This document shows positions 23,187-26,568 of a stretch of DNA of 26,568 nucleotides, in pieces. Source of the DNA: Dechloromonas sp. UBA6271 (GTDB taxonomy: Bacteria > Pseudomonadota > Gammaproteobacteria > Burkholderiales > Rhodocyclaceae); NCBI GenBank assembly GCA_002440665.1, contig DJUX01000031.1:1-26568 (forward strand). The letters run 5' to 3'. The notes beneath the pieces are model-generated. The model saw only the letters and a program-made list of their open reading frames with translations, did no database searches and was not told the DNA's origin. Every line of letters begins with the position of its first letter. Position 1 is the stretch's first letter. The translations under genes were made by a program, and so were the position numbers.

Positions 23187-24467
23187 ATGCAATTCACCGA
23201 TCTCGGCCTCAAGGCCGAACTTCTGCGCGCCGTCAGCGAGCAGGGCTACGATACGCCAACCCCCATCCAGCAAAAGGCCATACCCCCCGTCATGGCCGGC
23301 CACGACCTGATGGCCAGCGCACAAACCGGTACCGGCAAGACCGCCGGCTTCACGCTGCCCATCCTGCACCGTCTGGTCAGTGGCCCGCACGGGCACCTGG
23401 CGCGCGTGACCAAGAAGCCGCGCGTTCTTGTGCTGGTGCCGACGCGCGAACTGGCGATTCAGGTAGAGGAAAGTGTCCGCACCTACGGCAAGCATTTGCC
23501 GATTGTCTCGCTGGCCGTCTTCGGCGGCGTCGGCATCAATCCGCAGATCGCCGGCCTGCGCCGCGGGGTCGACATCCTGGTCGCCACGCCGGGGCGTTTG
23601 CTCGATCACGTCCAGCAGCGCACGGTCGACCTCTCCGCAATCGAGATTTTCGTCCTCGATGAAGCCGACCGCATGCTCGACATGGGTTTCATCCGCGACA
23701 TCCGCAAGATCATCGCGCTGCTGCCGAAACAACGGCAGAACCTGATGTTCTCCGCGACCTTCTCGCCGGACATCCGCGAACTGGCCAGCGGCCTGCTGCA
23801 CCACCCTGTCTCGGTGGATGTTGCGGCGCGCAACACGGCAGCCGAAACGGTGACCCAGCGTGTCATCGAAACCAACCGCGAACAGAAAAAGGACCTGCTG
23901 CTGCATCTGTTCGAGACGCGCGGCTGGCACCAGGTGCTGATTTTCGCCCGCACCAAGCACGGCGCCGATGCGCTTTCGCGCAACCTGGAAAAGGCAGGCA
24001 TCAAGTCGGCGGCGCTGCACGGCAACAAGTCGCAGGGTGCCCGGACGCGCGCGCTGAGCGAATTCAAGGACGGCAAGCTGGTGGCGCTGGTGGCGACCGA
24101 CATTGCCGCGCGTGGCATCGATATCGATTCGCTGCCTTATGTCATCAACTACGAGATCCCCAATATCGCCGAAGACTATGTCCACCGCATCGGCCGTACT
24201 GGTCGCGCGGGCATGGAAGGCGAGGCGATTTCGCTGGTCAGCCACGATGAACGCGCCTTCATGCGCGACATCGAGAAACTGATCAAGCGCACTCTGGAGC
24301 GTGAGGTCATTCCCGGCTTCGAGCCCTCAGCCCACGCCGCCCCGCGCCCGGTGCAACCGCCGCGCGGTCCGCGCAAGCCGCAGCAGCCGGGCAAGACACC
24401 AAACCGGAATGCGCCGCAAAAACCGGGTGGACCGCAACTGCATCGCAGTGGCGGCCGGCACCGCTAA
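23187..24467 (+). CDS. rhlE: DEAD-box RNA helicase, RhlE type
   Basis: A 426-aa ATP-dependent RNA helicase. In order: Q-motif (F3, then TPTPIQQKAIP, 23-33), motif I AQTGTGKT (45-52), PTRELA (85-90), ATPGRLLD (133-140), DEAD (158-161), SAT (189-191), then the second RecA domain with TDIAARGIDI and HRIGRTGR near 331-338. The C-terminal tail (about 385-426) is basic and Pro/Gln-rich, as in RhlE proteins, and likely binds RNA. Related enzymes act in ribosome assembly and mRNA turnover. The ATG at 23187 has a GGAG upstream. It is the last gene of the GC-rich block. Confidence 0.93.
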   Translation: MQFTDLGLKAELLRAVSEQGYDTPTPIQQKAIPPVMAGHDLMASAQTGTGKTAGFTLPILHRLVSGPHGHLARVTKKPRVLVLVPTRELAIQVEESVRTYGKHLPIVSLAVFGGVGINPQIAGLRRGVDILVATPGRLLDHVQQRTVDLSAIEIFVLDEADRMLDMGFIRDIRKIIALLPKQRQNLMFSATFSPDIRELASGLLHHPVSVDVAARNTAAETVTQRVIETNREQKKDLLLHLFETRGWHQVLIFARTKHGADALSRNLEKAGIKSAALHGNKSQGARTRALSEFKDGKLVALVATDIAARGIDIDSLPYVINYEIPNIAEDYVHRIGRTGRAGMEGEAISLVSHDERAFMRDIEKLIKRTLEREVIPGFEPSAHAAPRPVQPPRGPRKPQQPGKTPNRNAPQKPGGPQLHRSGGRHR

Positions 24468-24729
24468 AGGAGTCTTTCTGGGGAACAACGGGGTGATGGT
24501 CGTTTTAGAACGGGTGGGTTTGTAGTCCGGGTTCGACCAGTTGCGGGCGGTCGCCTATTCTACAGAGCAGTCATCTGAACGGCTGCTCGACGCTACAGAT
24601 TCAACTGGGCCAATGCAGCCGTTCGACTTTTGACCAAAATCAGGCCGCAGGTGGGCGCAAACCCGACTTGCGATAACCCAAAAATTCCCGGACACACTTA
24701 CGCCCACCTTTGCTGGGACTTCAGAATTT
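24468..24729. other. structured intergenic stretch after rhlE
   Basis: No gene was found in these 262 bases. Two inverted repeats stand out: GAACGGCTGC (24577-24586) with GCAGCCGTTC (24615-24624), and AGGTGGGCG (24649-24657) with CGCCCACCT (24701-24709). Between and beside them are phrases (CCGTTCGACTTTTGACC, ACTTGCGATAACCC) that resemble intergenic filler I have seen in other beta-proteobacteria; this is recollection, not a search. It may be a degraded dispersed repeat. No standard rhlE terminator is visible. Confidence 0.45.
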
Positions 24730-25215
24730 TTAACCTTTGGTAGCTTTCCAACCAGGGTGTTGGAAATATTTTTCATACGACTTCAAGGCTTCGAGCACTT
24801 GAACCGCGCCATCATGGCGCGAGTTAGATGACTTTCCTGCCATGCTCTCGGTTCCAGCCATCAAGTCTGCGATGACCAGGTGAAGCATGGCATCGGCCTT
24901 CGGCTCCAATTTGCAGTGCGCTACTGCATAAGCCACCCTTTCGCTCACCGTCGTCGCTAGGGCTTGGTACTCTGCGTTGCCAAATTGATTCTTGTGAATC
25001 GCAGGTAACGCCTTAGCCATCGCTTGATTGATTTCGCTCATGGTCTGGCGCAAAGGCTCATCGGTTGCCCATTTTTTCCCTGCGTTGAGTTGGAGCTTTG
25101 TCGGCTCGGCACTGCCATGACTGTGGTGGTGTGCATCAGCACTTTCTGCCGCATAAATATTTGACGAAACTGCCAGAGCAAGCGCGGCCAACAAAACTGA
25201 GAATTTGGTTTTCAT
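24730..25215 (-). CDS. exported His-rich small protein, DnrO-like
   Basis: A 161-aa protein with a clear Sec signal peptide (KTKFSVLLAALALAVSSNIYAAES, cut near residue 23), so it is probably periplasmic. The mature N-terminus has a histidine cluster (DAHHHSHG), often a metal-binding sign. The rest looks helical: LQLNAGKKWATDEPLRQTM, then MAKALPAIHKNQFG, HCKLEPKADAMLHLVIADLM and a C-terminal YEKYFQHPGWK. I recognise this layout from proteins sometimes labelled DnrO, which have no firm function. The start ATG (25215) has AAGGAG 5 nt upstream. A 20-bp near-palindrome lies 17 nt further upstream. Confidence 0.8.
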   Translation of the reverse strand: MKTKFSVLLAALALAVSSNIYAAESADAHHHSHGSAEPTKLQLNAGKKWATDEPLRQTMSEINQAMAKALPAIHKNQFGNAEYQALATTVSERVAYAVAHCKLEPKADAMLHLVIADLMAGTESMAGKSSNSRHDGAVQVLEALKSYEKYFQHPGWKATKG

Positions 25216-25231
25216 CGGATCTCCTTGAGTA

Positions 25232-25251
25232 TGGTGGGAAATTTCCGACCA
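25232..25251. promoter_or_regulatory. candidate operator upstream of the DnrO-like gene
   Basis: TGGTGGGAAATTTCCGACCA is a 20-bp inverted repeat with 9 of 10 pairs matching (only the fifth pair fails). It lies 16 nt before the start codon of the minus-strand gene. The form fits a dimeric repressor site. It does not match the NsrR or FNR consensus as I know them. The rest of the gap to 25450 shows a small TGATC-AAGCG-GATCA dyad (25332-25346) and AT-rich sequence. Confidence 0.45.
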
Positions 25252-25450
25252 ATTTAGTCGACAAATGTTAACGTAGGCTTATCCGCTCGTTGCTGGCTGA
25301 CTGAACTGCTCTATTTGGTCTGCCTGGGGATTGATCAAGCGGATCACGCTTTCTTTGAGCGAGGTCAAATAATTGCCGGAATGGCTGAGTAATCTAGTCA
25401 ACTATGCTCAAGTAACCAGCGAGCACCGTGATGATTTTGAGGCCACAGGC

Positions 25451-25687
25451 ATGAGTAAAACCCCCGCATTTTTCAAAACTACTGAGATGGCAAAGAAATT
25501 CCCATTGCACCCCAAACATCCCGAGCGGACGTGTTGGGGATGCGACAAATATTGCTCAGTGAATTCACTGCAATGCGGAAATGGTTCCGGCCGTACTCAG
25601 CATCCCGCCGAAATGCTCGGAGAGGATTGGTACAAGTGGGGAGACTGGGGCATCGACTTGACCGAACAGTCAGAATCGAGCAGCTGA
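25451..25687 (+). CDS. DUF3079 family Cys-rich protein
   Basis: 78 aa from the ATG at 25451, which has GAGG 8 nt upstream. The ATG at 25487 (66 aa, MAKKFPLHPKHPER) fits the family N-terminus better, and a TTG at 25373 is open but unlikely. The core is KKFPLHPKHPERTCWGCDKYC, followed by NSLQCGNGSGRTQHPAEMLGEDWYKWG, which I recognise as DUF3079. Four cysteines spaced C-x2-C-x3-C-x6-C suggest a small metal or Fe-S site. The function is not known. No signal peptide, so it is cytosolic. A second Cys-rich gene follows after 2 nt. Confidence 0.75.
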   Translation: MSKTPAFFKTTEMAKKFPLHPKHPERTCWGCDKYCSVNSLQCGNGSGRTQHPAEMLGEDWYKWGDWGIDLTEQSESSS

Positions 25688-25689
25688 AC

Positions 25690-25905
25690 ATGGCTGGCTC
25701 ATGGGGTTGCCCACACGAAATTAACGGCTTGTGTCAAAAGGTCAATGGCCTGACATGTGACCCTGGAATGAAAGGCTGCGTTCTTTATGGTCGCTATGTT
25801 TTCGCCAGTTCAGAGAAAAACGAACGCGTTCTGCAGAAGCAGGCACGAAAGGACAATGTAGCGGTGGCGCCGGCTTCGAGGGACAACAATGACGTTAAAG
25901 AATGA
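25690..25905 (+). CDS. small four-cysteine protein, unknown function
   Basis: 71 aa from the ATG at 25690, 2 nt after the DUF3079 stop, so the two are probably co-translated. The N-terminal half carries cysteines spaced C-x7-C-x7-C-x6-C (GCPHEINGLCQK, then GLTCDPGMKGCVLYGRYVF), a compact pattern that could hold a metal or Fe-S centre. The C-terminal half (about 38-71) is charged and looks disordered. The frame is open further upstream (from 25531) but that part runs over the DUF3079 gene. I do not recognise a named family. Confidence 0.65.
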   Translation: MAGSWGCPHEINGLCQKVNGLTCDPGMKGCVLYGRYVFASSEKNERVLQKQARKDNVAVAPASRDNNDVKE

Positions 25906-26087
25906 TGATTGGCCGAAGCAAGGGATAAGCATCGCGACCTGAAGTCCTGATTAATCGACGCTTGACGGGGAAATCTCAATTCAGTTTATTTCAACCAGCC
26001 ACTGCTTGCCGAGGAAGCTAAATCGACATGCACCCGTAACTTTTCGCCGAGGTCACGTTTGTTCTTGCTGCAATTAGCGATCGAGTT
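25906..26087. other. gap between the Cys-rich pair and nsrR
   Basis: These 182 bases separate two convergent genes. I see no gene, no strong hairpin and no clear terminator. The base composition is AT-richer than the housekeeping part. Confidence 0.5.
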
Positions 26088-26543
26088 TCATAGCTTATCC
26101 GAGCCAGCAGTTTCGCCGCAGGAAATCGCCGGGATTAGCCCTTGCGGATTCCCCAATAGATCCGCCAGCGTATAGCCATCCAGCACCAGGAACAGGGCGT
26201 TCAAGGCCTGGTCAAGGATTGCGTTCAGACAGCACGCCCCTTGAATCCGGCAGGTAGCGTTGGCGCCAAAGCATTCAACCAGCGTGAAATCGCTTTCGGT
26301 ATGGCGGATCACATCACCGAGCACAATGTTCTGCGGCGCAAGGGCCAGCCGCATTCCCCCGCCCTTGCCGCGAACCGTCTCGATCAAGCCGCAGCGGCCT
26401 AGCTGATGCACGACCTTCATCAGGTGGCTTTCGGAAATGCCATGGCCGGCAGCGATCTCGGCAATCGTGGCCAGTCGGTCCGGCTGCGCGCCCAGGTACA
26501 TCAGGACGCGCAGGCTGTAGTCGGAAAAGGTACTCAGACGCAT
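26088..26543 (-). CDS. nsrR: Rrf2 family regulator, NsrR-like
   Basis: A 151-aa transcription factor. The N-terminal winged helix (about 1-65) has MRLSTFSDYSLRVLMYLG, then ATIAEIAAGHGISESHLMKVVHQLGR and the wing VRGKGGGMRLA. The Fe-S cluster cysteines are C91, C98 and C104/C105 (ECFGANATC, QGACC), and D8 sits where NsrR of Streptomyces uses an aspartate ligand. NsrR is a nitric-oxide-sensing repressor of NO-detoxification genes (such as hmp, norB or dnrN types). IscR is less likely on cysteine pattern. A GATAAT -10-like box lies about 21 nt upstream of the ATG, near the window edge. Any targets lie outside the window or in the adjacent small genes. Confidence 0.82.
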   Translation of the reverse strand: MRLSTFSDYSLRVLMYLGAQPDRLATIAEIAAGHGISESHLMKVVHQLGRCGLIETVRGKGGGMRLALAPQNIVLGDVIRHTESDFTLVECFGANATCRIQGACCLNAILDQALNALFLVLDGYTLADLLGNPQGLIPAISCGETAGSDKL

Positions 26544-26568
26544 ATCAGTTTAACCCAGATTATCCATT

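Noticed and set aside
24629..24642. FNR-like site TTGACCAAAATCAG
   Set aside because: It matches the FNR half-sites in 8 of 10 positions but lies downstream of both flanking genes (convergent), so it controls no visible promoter.
25331..25347. FNR/DNR-like dyad TTGATCAAGCGGATCAC upstream of the DUF3079 gene
   Set aside because: The arms are spaced differently from the TTGAT-N4-ATCAA consensus, so I do not call it an FNR site, only a weak dyad.

Overview
The window looks like a chromosome segment of a GC-rich betaproteobacterium, most likely of the Rhodocyclales (Dechloromonas/Azonexus type). This is inferred from gene order (leuC-ecn-leuD-leuB-asd-fimV-x-truA-trpF-trpB-trpA-accD-folC-SPOR-cvpA-purF-metZ) and protein style; no database search was possible.

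Layout. 1-57 is the 3' part of a tRNA-Ser(UGA) gene. 125-1461 holds queD (minus strand) and a divergent radical SAM gene. 1501-2522 holds a small XRE-type regulator (minus), an AT-richer 269-bp divergent gap with notable inverted repeats, and a CBS-domain gene closed by a clear terminator. 2676-5327 holds aroC, a DUF465/YdcH-type gene and an MFS transporter gene. 5360-23141 is almost unbroken plus-strand housekeeping: leucine synthesis (leuC, leuD, leuB) with an entericidin-like lipoprotein gene between the two isomerase subunits, then asd, fimV, a small EcfT/CbiQ-like membrane protein, truA, the trpFBA block, accD, folC, a SPOR protein, cvpA, purF and metZ. Many junctions overlap by 1-14 nt, as in translationally coupled operons. 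Terminators close asd and fimV. rhlE follows metZ.

From about 24.47 kb the character changes. The DNA is visibly AT-richer, with small genes and longer gaps: a structured intergenic stretch, a His-rich exported protein (DnrO-like, minus), a DUF3079 protein, a second four-cysteine mini-protein 2 nt downstream, and an NsrR-like Rrf2 regulator (minus). NsrR senses nitric oxide through an Fe-S cluster, so this end may belong to a nitrosative-stress or denitrification neighbourhood. That link is inference.

The most interesting signals outside ordinary genes are: (i) a 13-mer, GTTGCGGTCGACG, five times exactly on the plus strand, with shorter core matches elsewhere; (ii) a perfect 17-bp inverted repeat inside the SPOR gene; (iii) two genes whose -10-like box sits exactly at leaderless spacing; (iv) adjoining inverted repeats between the ydcH-like and MFS genes; (v) an 11-bp long-range inverted repeat upstream of the CBS gene; and (vi) the two Cys-rich mini-proteins near nsrR. 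No CRISPR array, complete mobile element or rRNA was seen. No gene-free stretch exceeds 300 bases; the longest are 1807-2075, 24468-24729 and 25216-25450, described below.
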